A DNA stretch of 64,000 bases, from assembly GCF_024341905.1 (NCBI RefSeq), contig NZ_BQXY01000002.1, positions 1-64,000 of the forward strand. The letters run 5' to 3'. The translations under genes and the position numbers were made by a program. Below the pieces are notes generated by a model that saw only the letters and a program-made list of their open reading frames with translations, did not search any database and was not told the origin of the DNA. Below, piece by piece: positions 45,452 through 55,796 of this stretch. Every line of letters starts with the position of its first letter. Position 1 is the stretch's first letter. The stretch is from Clostridium folliculivorans. GTDB taxonomy: Bacteria; Bacillota; Clostridia; Clostridiales; Clostridiaceae.

Positions 45452-47770
45452 ATGAAATTTAGTAATGGGTGCTGGCTTAATAGAGATGGTGTAACAACTT
45501 ACAGTCCAGCTGAGGCTTATGATGTTAAAGTGAAAGATGATTCAGTAATTGTATATGCTCCATGTAATAATATTAATCATAGAGGTGATACATTAGGAGG
45601 ACCTGTTATTACTGTAAAATTATCTTCACCTATGGAAGATGTGATAAGGGTTCAATTATATCATTACATGGGAGCTAATAAGAAATCTCCTGAGTTTGAA
45701 ATACAAAACCAAGGTAATATAGTGAAAATTAGTGAAGATGAGCAAGCAGTAAATCTTACATCTGGAAACTTGAGTGTAAGTGTAGATAAAAATTCTGGTT
45801 GGCAAATGAACTTTTTTAATAAAGATAAGAAGTTGACTGGTACTGGTTTTAGAGATATGGCTTATGTTAAAACTAACGATGATGGAGTATTTATGAGAGA
45901 TCAGCTCAGCCTTTCAGTTGGAGAGCTAGTATATGGTCTTGGTGAAAGATTCACACCATTTGTTAAAAATGGACAGGTAGTAGATATTTGGAATGAGGAC
46001 GGAGGAACTAGTACAGAACAATCCTATAAAAATATACCGTTCTATATAACAAATAAGGGATATGGAGTATTAGTAAATCATCCTGAAAATGTATCCTTTG
46101 AGGTTGGTTCTGAGAAGGTAACAAGAGTTCAGTTTAGTGTTGAAGGCGAATACTTAGAGTATTTTATAATAAATGGACCATCCATGAAAAAGATCTTAGA
46201 AAACTATACCACTCTTACAGGAAAACCTGCACTGCCACCAGCTTGGTCTTTTGGATTGTGGCTTACAACTTCCTTTACAACAAACTATTATGAAGCTACA
46301 GTAACAAGTTTTGTTGATGGAATGAAGGAAAGAGATATTCCTCTTCATGTATTCCATTTTGATTGTTTCTGGATGAAAGAATTTAATTGGTGTGATTTTA
46401 AATGGGATACTAGAGTGTTCCCAGATCCTATAAATATGCTTAAACGATTAAAAGATAAAGGTTTAAAAATATGTGTATGGATCAATCCATATATAGCACA
46501 AGCTTCTGAACTTTTTGAAGAGGCAATGGAAAATGGATATTTAATTAAAAAGGCAAACGGAGATGTATGGCAATGGGATATGTGGCAGCCAGCTATGGGA
46601 ATAGTTGATTTCACTAACCCTAAAGCATGCGAATGGTTCCAAAGCAAATTACAAGCACTTATAGATATGGGAGTAGATAGCTTTAAGACTGATTTTGGAG
46701 AAAGAATTCCGACAGATGTAGTTTATTTTGACGGTTCTGATTCCAAGAAGATGCATAACTATTACACTTATTTATATAACAAGGTAGTTTTTGAACTGTT
46801 AGAAAAGAATTTCGGAAAAGGCAAGGCAACTTTGTTCGCAAGATCAGCTACAGTAGGAGGACAAAAGTTCCCAGTTCATTGGGGAGGAGATTGCTCTTCT
46901 GACTATGAATCTATGGCTGAAAGCTTAAGAGGTGGATTATCACTAACCTTATCAGGGTTTGGGTTCTGGAGTCACGATATTGGAGGCTTTGAAAGTACTT
47001 CTACAGCTGATGTTTATAAGAGATGGGCAGCATTTGGACTACTTTCTACTCACAGTCGCTTACATGGAAGTCATTCTTATAGAGTACCTTGGGCTTATGA
47101 TGAAGAATCCTGTGATGTAGTTAGATTTTTCAGTAAATTAAAATGCAGTTTGATGCCTTATATATTTACTCAAGCAAATAATACTTCACATACTGGAATT
47201 CCAATGATGAGAGCAATGATTCTTGAATATCAAGATGATCCAGCAACTCACTATTTAGATAGACAATATATGCTTGGAGATTCTCTTTTAGTTGCGCCAG
47301 TCTTCAGCGAAGATGGAACGGTTTCTTACTATCTTCCTAAAGGAACTTGGACTAACTTCATAACCAATGAAACAGTTGAGGGTGGAGTATGGAGAAATGA
47401 AAAACATGATTATTTAAGTATTCCTTTAATGGCTAAGGAAAATAGTTTGATTCCAGTAGGAAGTAATGTAAATAAGCCTGATTATGAGTATACAGATGAT
47501 GTTACGCTACATCTATTTAACCTTAAAGATGGGAAAACTGCAACTGCTAATCTGCTTAATCTAGATAGTCAACTAGAATTTTCAGTAATAGCTAAGCGAG
47601 AAAAAGATATTATTACTATTGAAATAGAAGGAGAACACAAACCTTTTAGTATTATTCTTAGAGGAATAAATAGTGTGAGTACAGTTAAAGAAGGCTCAAT
47701 AGAAAGTGATAATTTAGGTGTAAAAGTTTTAGTAAATAAAGATATAAACAAACTTACAATAAGATTATAG
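45452..47770 (+). CDS. GH31 alpha-xylosidase (YicI type)
   Basis: ATG at 45452 follows GTGAGGTG; 772 aa with no signal peptide, so cytoplasmic. The N-terminus (MKFSNGCWLNRDGV) and overall length match YicI. The catalytic nucleophile is in SFKTDFGERIP (~412, YicI Asp416) and the acid/base Asp in HWGGDCSSDYESMAESLRGG (~480). KTDFGERIP is the YicI-type form, favouring alpha-xylosides over alpha-glucosides. It should remove non-reducing alpha-1,6-xylose from imported xyloglucan oligosaccharides. First enzyme gene of the cluster. Confidence 0.92.
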   Translation: MKFSNGCWLNRDGVTTYSPAEAYDVKVKDDSVIVYAPCNNINHRGDTLGGPVITVKLSSPMEDVIRVQLYHYMGANKKSPEFEIQNQGNIVKISEDEQAVNLTSGNLSVSVDKNSGWQMNFFNKDKKLTGTGFRDMAYVKTNDDGVFMRDQLSLSVGELVYGLGERFTPFVKNGQVVDIWNEDGGTSTEQSYKNIPFYITNKGYGVLVNHPENVSFEVGSEKVTRVQFSVEGEYLEYFIINGPSMKKILENYTTLTGKPALPPAWSFGLWLTTSFTTNYYEATVTSFVDGMKERDIPLHVFHFDCFWMKEFNWCDFKWDTRVFPDPINMLKRLKDKGLKICVWINPYIAQASELFEEAMENGYLIKKANGDVWQWDMWQPAMGIVDFTNPKACEWFQSKLQALIDMGVDSFKTDFGERIPTDVVYFDGSDSKKMHNYYTYLYNKVVFELLEKNFGKGKATLFARSATVGGQKFPVHWGGDCSSDYESMAESLRGGLSLTLSGFGFWSHDIGGFESTSTADVYKRWAAFGLLSTHSRLHGSHSYRVPWAYDEESCDVVRFFSKLKCSLMPYIFTQANNTSHTGIPMMRAMILEYQDDPATHYLDRQYMLGDSLLVAPVFSEDGTVSYYLPKGTWTNFITNETVEGGVWRNEKHDYLSIPLMAKENSLIPVGSNVNKPDYEYTDDVTLHLFNLKDGKTATANLLNLDSQLEFSVIAKREKDIITIEIEGEHKPFSIILRGINSVSTVKEGSIESDNLGVKVLVNKDINKLTIRL

Positions 47771-47775
47771 TTTAT

Positions 47776-47792
47776 GAAAAGTGGTACATCTA
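47776..47792 (+). repeat. Half-copy of GAAGTGGTACATC repeat end
   Basis: GAAAAGTGGTACATCTA follows the GH31 stop by five bases and matches the right end of the interspersed repeat family. No inverted partner is seen. Confidence 0.45.
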
Positions 47793-47858
47793 AATAAATT
47801 ACATTAAGATTAAAATATAAGCAAACTAGTATAGGTTTGTCTATGGGGGATAGTGAGA

Positions 47859-49913
47859 ATGAGCGAAATAAATCAGTCCGTAAATGAAAAGATAAAAAAA
47901 ATTATTGAAGAGATGACTTTAGAAGAAAAAGTATCAATGATCCATGGCAATGGGCTTTTTAGAACAGAAGCTGTTGAAAGATTAGATATTCCAGCCTTAA
48001 CTATGTCGGATGGACCAATGGGAGTTAGAAAAGACTATAAAAATGATAAGTGGGAAGATATGGGAAATACCTATGATTATGCAACATATTTTCCATCAAA
48101 TATGGCATTAGCATCTACTTGGAATCCAGATAGGGCATATGAATTTGGAATTTCAATAGGTTCAGAAGCAAGAGCAAGAGGAAAAGATGTAATATTAGGT
48201 CCAGGAATAAATATAATAAGAACTCCACTTTGTGGTAGAAATTTTGAGTATATGAGCGAAGATCCGCATTTAATTTCAAAGATGGCAGTACCTTTCATAA
48301 AAGGAGTTCAAACAAAGGATACAGCTGCATGTGTAAAGCATTTTGCTGCTAATAATCAAGAGTATGAGAGACTTAATATAAATGTAGAAATGGATGATAG
48401 AGCACTGAATGAAATATATCTTCCTGGTTTTAAGGCTGCTGTTGAAGAAGGAAATTCTTATACTATAATGGGTGCGTATAATAGGCTAAGAGGAGAGCAT
48501 TGCTGCGAAAGTGATTATCTTCTTAATGATGTTCTAAGAAAGCAATGGGGTTATGATGGTGTAGTCATATCTGACTGGGGCGCTGTTCATAATACTGAAA
48601 CAGCTGCAAGATATGGTGCTGACATTGAAATGAACGTTACAGATAATTTCAATGAATACTTCTTAGCTGATCCATTGATTGAAAAAGTAAAAGCTGGATT
48701 AATTGATGAGAAATTTATAGATGAAAAAGTAGAAAGAATATTGAAGTTAATGTTTAAGTTAAACGTATTTTCTGAAAAAAGAGTACGAGGAAGTTACAAT
48801 ACTCTTGATCATAGAGAAGCAGCTTTAAATATAGCAAGAGAATCAATAGTTTTATTGAAAAATCACGATAATCTATTACCTCTTAATGATGATAAAGTGA
48901 AATCTTTAGCAGTTATAGGAGAAAACGCTGATAAACAGCATTCAAATGGGGGAGGAAGTGCTGAGATAAAAGCACTATATGAATATACTCCACTTATGGG
49001 ATTAAAAATGAGACTTGGTGGTAATACAAAGATACAATATGCTAAAGGATACTCAAAAGACGAAGCCTTAAAAGCGGAGTTATTAAATGAAGCAGTGAAT
49101 CTCGCTAAAAGTTCTGATGAAGTCATTATAGTTGTTGGGTTAGATCATGATTTTGATGTTGAGGGAAAAGATAGGGAGGATTTAACTCTTCCGTATAATC
49201 AAGATGAATTAGTTAAAGCGGTATTAGAAGTTAAGCCAGATGCTATAGTTGTAAACATAAGCGGCTCACCAATATGTATGGAACAGTGGATTAATGAAGC
49301 TAAAGCAGTAGTACATTCTTTTTACGCTGGAATGGAAGGTGGATATGCGCTAGCGGAAGTCTTATTCGGTAATGTAAATCCTTCAGGAAAACTTCCGGTA
49401 ACTTTTCCTAAAGAACTATCAGATTCTCCTGCACATTGCATTGGTGATTTTCCAGGTGTTGAAACAGTAGAGTACAAGGAAAGCATTTTTGTTGGCTATA
49501 GATATTTTGATACAAAAGATATTGAACCAAGATTTGAGTTTGGACATGGATTATCCTATACAAAATTTGAATACAGTGATTTGACGATAATAGTTGATAG
49601 CTCAGAAGAAATCAATATTGAATTAAGTTTTAATATAACAAATACTGGAGGTACTGCAGGTGCTGAAATAGCGCAAGTGTATGTATCTGATTTGGAATCA
49701 TCATTAGTAAGACCTAAAAAAGAATTAAAGGCTTTCAAGAAAGTTTTCTTGGAAATTGGTGAAACGAAGTTAGTTACATTAAGGCTTAATAAAGAAGACT
49801 TATCCTTCTATAATGATAAAGAAAATAAATGGGTATGTGAAGCTGGAGAATTTAAATTGCTGGTAGGAAGTTCTTCAAGTGATATAAAGCTAGATAAGGT
49901 ATTTACTATATAA
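47859..49913 (+). CDS. GH3 beta-glucosidase
   Basis: ATG at 47859 is taken (GTG at 47853 is possible) after GGGGGAT; 684 aa, no signal peptide. The GH3 barrel carries the LGPGINIIRTPLCGRNFEYM substrate-binding stretch, CVKHFAANNQE and the nucleophile Asp in VVISDWGAVH (~238). The second domain has DVEGKDREDLTLP, with the acid/base region, and a fibronectin III-like domain occupies ~570-684. It probably removes glucose from the non-reducing end of trimmed oligosaccharides. Specificity for glucose over xylose is inferred from context. Confidence 0.9.
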   Translation: MSEINQSVNEKIKKIIEEMTLEEKVSMIHGNGLFRTEAVERLDIPALTMSDGPMGVRKDYKNDKWEDMGNTYDYATYFPSNMALASTWNPDRAYEFGISIGSEARARGKDVILGPGINIIRTPLCGRNFEYMSEDPHLISKMAVPFIKGVQTKDTAACVKHFAANNQEYERLNINVEMDDRALNEIYLPGFKAAVEEGNSYTIMGAYNRLRGEHCCESDYLLNDVLRKQWGYDGVVISDWGAVHNTETAARYGADIEMNVTDNFNEYFLADPLIEKVKAGLIDEKFIDEKVERILKLMFKLNVFSEKRVRGSYNTLDHREAALNIARESIVLLKNHDNLLPLNDDKVKSLAVIGENADKQHSNGGGSAEIKALYEYTPLMGLKMRLGGNTKIQYAKGYSKDEALKAELLNEAVNLAKSSDEVIIVVGLDHDFDVEGKDREDLTLPYNQDELVKAVLEVKPDAIVVNISGSPICMEQWINEAKAVVHSFYAGMEGGYALAEVLFGNVNPSGKLPVTFPKELSDSPAHCIGDFPGVETVEYKESIFVGYRYFDTKDIEPRFEFGHGLSYTKFEYSDLTIIVDSSEEINIELSFNITNTGGTAGAEIAQVYVSDLESSLVRPKKELKAFKKVFLEIGETKLVTLRLNKEDLSFYNDKENKWVCEAGEFKLLVGSSSSDIKLDKVFTI

Positions 49914-49939
49914 ATTTGCATTAAATTGATTTGTTGTAA

Positions 49940-49990
49940 AAAAGCATGCTCAAAAGATAAAATGAAAATTTTGAGTGTGCTTTTATTTTT
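49940..49990 (+). terminator. Terminator between GH3 and GH42 genes
   Basis: AGCATGCTCAAAA (49943-49955) pairs with TTTTGAGTGTGCT (49969-49981, one G-T pair), with a T-rich tail. It overlaps the leader of the next gene, whose ribosome binding site follows at 50000, so it may reduce rather than block read-through. Confidence 0.75.
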
Positions 49991-50012
49991 AAATTTGATA
50001 GGAGAGAATTTT

Positions 50013-52070
50013 ATGATAAATGAAAAGTTACCTTTTATGTTTTATGGTGGAGATTACAATCCTGACCAATGGCCAGAAGAAGTACTTGAAGAGGATATAA
50101 GACTATTTAAGAAAGCAAATATTAATGTAGTTACTTTGCCGGTATTTAGCTGGGCGAAGCTGCAACCTTCAGAAGAAGTATATGATTTTCAGTGGCTAGA
50201 TAGGATTATGGATAAGCTTGCTGAAAATGATTTATATGTGTGTCTTGCTACTTCTACGGCTGCACAACCTGCTTGGATGTCTAAAAAGTATCCAGAAATG
50301 CTGCCAGTTGATTTTGATGGAAGGAAGAGAAAGCATGGGGGAAGAGTGAACTTTTGCCCAACCAGTGAGATTTATAAGGATATGTCTACAAAACTAACTA
50401 GAAAACTTGCTGAGAGATATAAAAATCATCCAGGACTATTATTATGGCATATTGGTAATGAGTATGGAAACTACTGCTATTGTGATCATTGTGAAGAAGA
50501 ATTTAGGATTTGGTTAAAGAAAAGATATGGAACTATTGAAAATTTAAATAAAGCTTGGAATATGAGTTTTTGGGGACATACTGTTTATGAGTTTGATGAG
50601 ATAGTTGTGCCATCTGGAATAAGTGAGATGTGGAAAGATAATGGCAGAGATAGATCGAATTTTCAAGGAATTTCATTAGATTATCATAGGTTTATGTCTG
50701 AAGCTATTTTTAACTGTTATTTAGAGGAATACAAGATTATCAAGGAAATTACTCCTGATCTATGTGTGACAACAAATCTAATGGGAACTTTTAAACCTTT
50801 AGATTATTTTAAATGGGCAGAAAAAATGGATGTTATATCTTGGGATAACTATCCTCAATTAATAGACCCAATGTATGTTACTGCTTTAAGGCATGACCTT
50901 ATGAGAGGACTAAAAGATGGAAAGCCATTTATGCTTATGGAGCAAACTCCAAGCCAACAAAATTGGCAGCCTTACAACGGCTTAAAACGTCCAGGCGTTA
51001 TGAGACTTCAGAGCTATCAAGCTGTTGCCCATGGAGCAGATACAGTTATGTTTTTTCAACTAAGAAGATCTATAGGTGCATGTGAAAAGTATCATGGTGC
51101 AGTAATTGAACATGTTGGACATGAAGATACAAGAGTGTTTAGAGAATGCACTAAGCTTGGAGAGGAGCTTACTATTCTTAAGGATAAAATAATTGATTCT
51201 AGAATAGAGGCTAAGGTAGCAATAGTCTTCGATTGGGAAAATTGGTGGGCGGTTGAACTTTCTAGTGGTCCAACTATAGAGCTAAACTATTTAAAGCAGA
51301 TTGAGAAATATTATAAAGCTTTTCATGATAAAAACATATCTATAGATTTTGTTAAATCTGAAGCGGATTTTTCTAAATATGACGTGGTTATTGCTCCGCT
51401 ACTGTATATGGTTAAAAAAGGTGTTGCAGATAATATAGAAAATTTCGTAGAAAATGGAGGGACTTTTATAACTACCTTCTTTAGTGGAATAGTTAATGAG
51501 AATGACTTAGTCACATTAGGGGGATATCCTGGTGAATTGAGAAAGGTTTTAGGTATTTGGGTAGAAGAAATTGATGCTCTTTTCCCTCATATGAAAAACA
51601 GTATAAAAGTAGTTAATAAATCAACTAATTTAAGTGATGAATATAGCTGTGGAATGTTATGTGACATTCTTCACCTTGAAGGTGCAGAAGCACTAGCTCT
51701 TTATGGAAGTGATTTCTACAAGGATTTTCCTGTAATAACTGAAAATAAGTTTGGAAAAGGAAAAGCATATTATATAGCATCAGATCCAGAGGAATTGTTT
51801 ATTAATGACTTTATACAACAAGTATGTAATGAGAAAAATATATCATCAAATTTTGAAAATATTGAGGGTGTAGAAATAACAGAGAGAGTAAAGGGCGACT
51901 GTAAATATATATTTATACTAAATCATAATGAATATAGTGTTGAGATTAAACTAGATAAAAATGTATATGTAGATCTTTTAACTGGAGAAAAGAAACTTGG
52001 ACTAGTCACAATAGATTCTAAGGATTTACTTATATTAGAAGAAAAAATTGCAACAAAGTTGAGCTTTTAG
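50013..52070 (+). CDS. GH42 beta-galactosidase
   Basis: ATG at 50013 has TAGGAGAG upstream; the longer frame lies in a terminator. The product is 685 aa, cytoplasmic. It starts MINEKLPFMFYGGDYNPDQWP, typical of GH42. The acid/base Glu is in WHIGNEYGNY, the nucleophile Glu in FMLMEQTPSQQNW. The zinc-site cysteines CYCDHCEEEF and FCPTSE are present, then the trimerisation and beta domains. It should remove beta-1,2-galactose from xyloglucan side chains after defucosylation, although GH42 enzymes on arabinogalactan exist too. Confidence 0.93.
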   Translation: MINEKLPFMFYGGDYNPDQWPEEVLEEDIRLFKKANINVVTLPVFSWAKLQPSEEVYDFQWLDRIMDKLAENDLYVCLATSTAAQPAWMSKKYPEMLPVDFDGRKRKHGGRVNFCPTSEIYKDMSTKLTRKLAERYKNHPGLLLWHIGNEYGNYCYCDHCEEEFRIWLKKRYGTIENLNKAWNMSFWGHTVYEFDEIVVPSGISEMWKDNGRDRSNFQGISLDYHRFMSEAIFNCYLEEYKIIKEITPDLCVTTNLMGTFKPLDYFKWAEKMDVISWDNYPQLIDPMYVTALRHDLMRGLKDGKPFMLMEQTPSQQNWQPYNGLKRPGVMRLQSYQAVAHGADTVMFFQLRRSIGACEKYHGAVIEHVGHEDTRVFRECTKLGEELTILKDKIIDSRIEAKVAIVFDWENWWAVELSSGPTIELNYLKQIEKYYKAFHDKNISIDFVKSEADFSKYDVVIAPLLYMVKKGVADNIENFVENGGTFITTFFSGIVNENDLVTLGGYPGELRKVLGIWVEEIDALFPHMKNSIKVVNKSTNLSDEYSCGMLCDILHLEGAEALALYGSDFYKDFPVITENKFGKGKAYYIASDPEELFINDFIQQVCNEKNISSNFENIEGVEITERVKGDCKYIFILNHNEYSVEIKLDKNVYVDLLTGEKKLGLVTIDSKDLLILEEKIATKLSF

Positions 52071-52080
52071 GAGGTTATAT

Positions 52081-52725
52081 ATGAATTTTAAAAATAATTG
52101 CAGAGTTCTATTCCAAGGTGATTCAATTACTGATGGTAATAGAACTCGTGATAATGACCCAAATCATTTCTTAGGTCACGGATATGCATATATAATAGCT
52201 GCAAGACTTGGAGCTGATGAGCCTGAAAAGAATTATGAGTTTCTTAATAGAGGTGTAAGCGGTAATAGAATATTGGATTTATATGGTAGATGGCAGGAAG
52301 ATACTTTAAATTTAAAGCCAGATATCTTAAGCATATTAGTTGGAGTAAACGATATAGTTTGGGAATTAAATGCTAAGGCAGAAATCTCAGCCGAAAAATA
52401 TGAAAAGATTTATAAACTTTTGATCGAAGAGGCAAAAGAAGTAAATTCAAAAATAATTATTGTAATTTGTGAACCGTTTATTCTTCCGGTTGCCGGTGTT
52501 AAAGATAACTGGAACTATTGGTTTGAAGAGATAAAAAAACGTCAGGAAGCATCAAGAAAGATTGCAAAAGAGTATAATTGCGTATTTGTGCCTTTACAAG
52601 ACGAATTCAATAATGCATGTGAGAGAAATAAACCAGAATATTGGATTTGGGATGGAGTACATCCAACTGCTGCAGGACATGAACTTATAGCAAGAAAGTG
52701 GATTGAAACCATAATAAGTATTTAA
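52081..52725 (+). CDS. SGNH/GDSL hydrolase (putative carbohydrate acetylesterase)
   Basis: This 214-aa protein has block I FQGDSITDGNRT with the catalytic Ser (~15), RGVSGNRI with the oxyanion Gly, SILVGVNDIVWE with the Asn, and block V WIWDGVHPTAAGHE carrying Asp and His. There is no signal peptide. In this setting it is most likely to deacetylate imported oligosaccharides; xyloglucan galactose is often O-acetylated. It lies 10 bases after the GH42 gene with TAGGAGG, so is translated from the same message. Confidence 0.85.
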   Translation: MNFKNNCRVLFQGDSITDGNRTRDNDPNHFLGHGYAYIIAARLGADEPEKNYEFLNRGVSGNRILDLYGRWQEDTLNLKPDILSILVGVNDIVWELNAKAEISAEKYEKIYKLLIEEAKEVNSKIIIVICEPFILPVAGVKDNWNYWFEEIKKRQEASRKIAKEYNCVFVPLQDEFNNACERNKPEYWIWDGVHPTAAGHELIARKWIETIISI

Positions 52726-52786
52726 AATAGCTATGAAATTATAGTTTAATAAATGAGCTGAAATTTCTAAGTTAAGGAGAATAGTA

Positions 52787-55657
52787 ATGAAAAATGATAT
52801 TTTTAAAACTAGTAAACATATGTATCCGTATTTAAATCCAAGCTTACCTTTAATTGAGAGAATTGATGATTTAATATCAAGAATGACTTTAGACGAGAAG
52901 ATCTCTATGATACCAACAAGGCAGGGAGAGGTTGAGCGATTAGGAATAAAAGCTTATAACGTTGGTGGAGAAGCGGCGCATGGGGTAGTATCAAATCTTG
53001 GCACAGCAACAGTTTTTCCTCAACCACAAGGCTTATCCTGTACATGGAATAGCAAACTTATGAAAGAAATAGGTGGCATTATTGGTGATGAAGCAAGAGT
53101 TTATTATAAGAAAAATAATGAAGAAGGGGGCTTAACTTTATGGGCTCCTACCATTGATATGGAAAGAGATCCAAGATGGGGGAGAACAGAAGAGGCTTAT
53201 GGTGAAGATCCCTGTCTTACAGGAAAGCTTTCAGCAGAACTCATAAAAGGTATGCAGGGAAATCATGAATTTTATCTGAAAATGGTACCAGCACCTAAGC
53301 ATTTTTATGGTAATAACAATGAGGAAGGAAGGATTTTCTGTTCAAGCAGCATTGATCCAAGAAATAAGCACGAATATTATCTAAAAGCCTTTGAAAAAGC
53401 CTTCACAGTAGGAAAAGCTTTTTCTATGATGACTGCTTACAATGAAATAAACGGAAGGCCTTGCCTCGTTAATCATGAAGTTAAGGATATTGTAAAAGAT
53501 AAATGGGGTTGTGATGGTTTTATAGTGTGTGATGGTGGCGATATGAGCCAGACAGTAGAATATCACAAATATTATAAAACTCATGCAGAAACCATAGCAA
53601 ATGCTCTGAAAAATGGAGTAGATGTAATGACGGATGATAGAGAGTTGGTAATTTCAGCTACAAAAGAAGCTATAGATATGGGGCTTTTATCTGAAAATGA
53701 TCTAAATAACTCTTTAAAAAATATCTTTAAAGTCAGGTTTAAATTAGGTCAATTCGATCCTCAAGAAATTAATCCATATGAAAGTATTCCTGAAAGCATC
53801 TTAAATTGTGAGAATCATAAAAAAGTAGCTAAAAAAGCTGCAGAAGAAGCTATCGTCTTATTGAAAAATAACAATTCTTTCCTTCCACTGAAGAAAGAAA
53901 ACTTAAAGAAGGTCTCCGTAATAGGGCCACTAGCTGATGTTGTTTACAGAGATTGGTACACAGGTAGACATGAGTACAAGATTACTCCTCTTGAAGGGAT
54001 TATAGATAAATTAGGAAGAGAGAAAGTTTCTTATTGTAGTGGGAATGATATTGTAAAAATAAAGAATATAGATAGCGGAAAAACTTTGAAGGTTGATAAT
54101 GCTAGTAAAAATCTTATGTTTGGTAATGAGTCATCAAAGGAAAATGAAAAATTTGAACTTAGTGACTGGGGCTGGGACAGCTGTACATTAAGATCAATCA
54201 GTGAGGACAAGTATTTAACAACCAATGATAAAGATATAACAGCTAATGCTGATGAAGTATTTGGATGGTTTGTTAGAGAAGTTTTTAAAGTAAAAGAATG
54301 TAAAAATAATAATGTATCAATAAATTCATGGAATAACAGTAACTTGTACTTGGATCAAGACAGTTACTTAAAGGTTAATGATATGCAAGATAAAGTTAAT
54401 AATAGTCTTGAAGATCATAATAGATTGAATTTACAAGACAAGCTAAAGATAGAAAAAATACTTGATGGAAAAAGTGAAGCTGTCAAGGCAGCTGAGAATA
54501 GTGATGTAGCCATGGTCTTTGTAGGAAACAATCCAGTGATTAATGGTAAGGAGGAAATTGATAGGGAAGATATAACTCTTGCTAAAGCTCAAGAAGAATT
54601 AGTTAAAGCAGTATATGAGTCAAATCCAAACACCATTGTAGTTGTGGTGGGGAGTTATCCTTTTGCTATTAATTTTATTGACGAGAATATTCCAGCAATT
54701 CTTTATACAGCCCATGGCTGTCAAGAACTTGGCAGTGCGATTTCTAATGTGCTTTTTGGTGATTACAGTCCATCAGGAAGATTAAGCATGACTTGGTATA
54801 AAGATTTAAAACAACTTCCGCCAATAAATGATTACGACATCATAAAAGGCAATAGAACTTATATGTATTTTGATAGAGATCCATTATATCCTTTTGGACA
54901 CGGGCTTACTTATACATCTTTTGAATATAAAGACTTACAGTTTTCTTCAGAAGAAATTGATGAATTTGGACAGATTACAATAAGCTTTAATGTAGAGAAC
55001 ACTGGACAATTTGACAGTGATGAAGTAGTTCAGCTTTATGTAAAATCAAATAATTCTAAAGTCAAAAGACCCTTTAAGGAACTAAAAGATTTTAAAAGAT
55101 TAACGGTTAAGAAAGGGGAAAGTAAGAAAGTTGAACTAGTGTTAAAGTCAGAAGATTTAGCGTTTTGGGATGTAAGATCTAATGATTTCTTATTAGAAGA
55201 AGGCTTCTATACTATCATGATAGGAAGCTCTTCTAAGGATATAAGATTAGAGAAAACAATTAAGGTTAATGGAAGCTGTTTAAAAAACAGAGAGTGTAGA
55301 AAAGAAATCTTTGCTGAAAATTACGATGATTATAATAATATTATAATCCAGGAATGGCAACCAGGAGAAGACTGTGTGGCAGCTATTAGCGATGAAAGTT
55401 ATCTAAGATTTAATGACATTGAATTTACATCAGAAATAAGCAAGTGTGAGATATTGATCTCAAATAATGATATAGCTATAGAGCTTTTTTTAGATTCTAT
55501 TGAAAACTCTGCAATAGCTTCATATAGATACCTGAAATCAGCTGATTCTGATTGGTGCACAAAAGTATGTTTTGAAATAAAGCCAGTGGTTGGAGTACAT
55601 GATCTATATATAAAATTAAATAAAGGTATAAAGCTTAGGTCTTTTAGAGTCATTTAA
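52787..55657 (+). CDS. GH3 glycosidase with inserted domain and CBM6-like C-terminus
   Basis: This 956-aa protein has no signal peptide. The GH3 barrel includes LWAPTIDMERDPRWGRTEEA, the KH motif in VPAPKHFYGNN, and the nucleophile Asp in FIVCDGGDMSQ (~248). The second GH3 domain is interrupted at ~420-550 by a beta-rich segment (VKIKNIDSGKTLKV, CTLRSISEDKYLTT) that looks like a fascin/beta-trefoil-like insert. A fibronectin III-like domain is at ~690-800. The last ~125 residues (CVAAISDESYLRF, to VHDLYIKLNK) resemble CBM6. It could be a beta-glucosidase or beta-xylosidase; I cannot decide which. Confidence 0.88.
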   Translation: MKNDIFKTSKHMYPYLNPSLPLIERIDDLISRMTLDEKISMIPTRQGEVERLGIKAYNVGGEAAHGVVSNLGTATVFPQPQGLSCTWNSKLMKEIGGIIGDEARVYYKKNNEEGGLTLWAPTIDMERDPRWGRTEEAYGEDPCLTGKLSAELIKGMQGNHEFYLKMVPAPKHFYGNNNEEGRIFCSSSIDPRNKHEYYLKAFEKAFTVGKAFSMMTAYNEINGRPCLVNHEVKDIVKDKWGCDGFIVCDGGDMSQTVEYHKYYKTHAETIANALKNGVDVMTDDRELVISATKEAIDMGLLSENDLNNSLKNIFKVRFKLGQFDPQEINPYESIPESILNCENHKKVAKKAAEEAIVLLKNNNSFLPLKKENLKKVSVIGPLADVVYRDWYTGRHEYKITPLEGIIDKLGREKVSYCSGNDIVKIKNIDSGKTLKVDNASKNLMFGNESSKENEKFELSDWGWDSCTLRSISEDKYLTTNDKDITANADEVFGWFVREVFKVKECKNNNVSINSWNNSNLYLDQDSYLKVNDMQDKVNNSLEDHNRLNLQDKLKIEKILDGKSEAVKAAENSDVAMVFVGNNPVINGKEEIDREDITLAKAQEELVKAVYESNPNTIVVVVGSYPFAINFIDENIPAILYTAHGCQELGSAISNVLFGDYSPSGRLSMTWYKDLKQLPPINDYDIIKGNRTYMYFDRDPLYPFGHGLTYTSFEYKDLQFSSEEIDEFGQITISFNVENTGQFDSDEVVQLYVKSNNSKVKRPFKELKDFKRLTVKKGESKKVELVLKSEDLAFWDVRSNDFLLEEGFYTIMIGSSSKDIRLEKTIKVNGSCLKNRECRKEIFAENYDDYNNIIIQEWQPGEDCVAAISDESYLRFNDIEFTSEISKCEILISNNDIAIELFLDSIENSAIASYRYLKSADSDWCTKVCFEIKPVVGVHDLYIKLNKGIKLRSFRVI

Positions 55658-55660
55658 TAA

Positions 55661-55748
55661 AAGAACAGTTAAAGCACCTGGTTAAAATTAAGTGGTTAGG
55701 CATCTCTTGTATAACCACTTAATTTTAACAATTTTTTAAAACATAACC
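55661..55748. mobile_element. 88-bp miniature derivative of the terminal-inverted-repeat element
   Basis: It shares the sub-terminal GTTAAAGCACC and the layout of the 477-bp element at 63253. GTTAAAATTAAGTGGTTA is followed by GGCATCTCTTGTA and the inverse TAACCACTTAATTTTAAC, ending ACATAACC. The interior of about 390 bp is absent. The hairpin plus T-rich tail also serves as a terminator for the preceding GH3 gene, starting three bases after its stop. Confidence 0.7.
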
Positions 55749-55796
55749 TTAATAGAAATATGTATGAAGTATAAACAGTAGTAGGAGGTTGTTATA

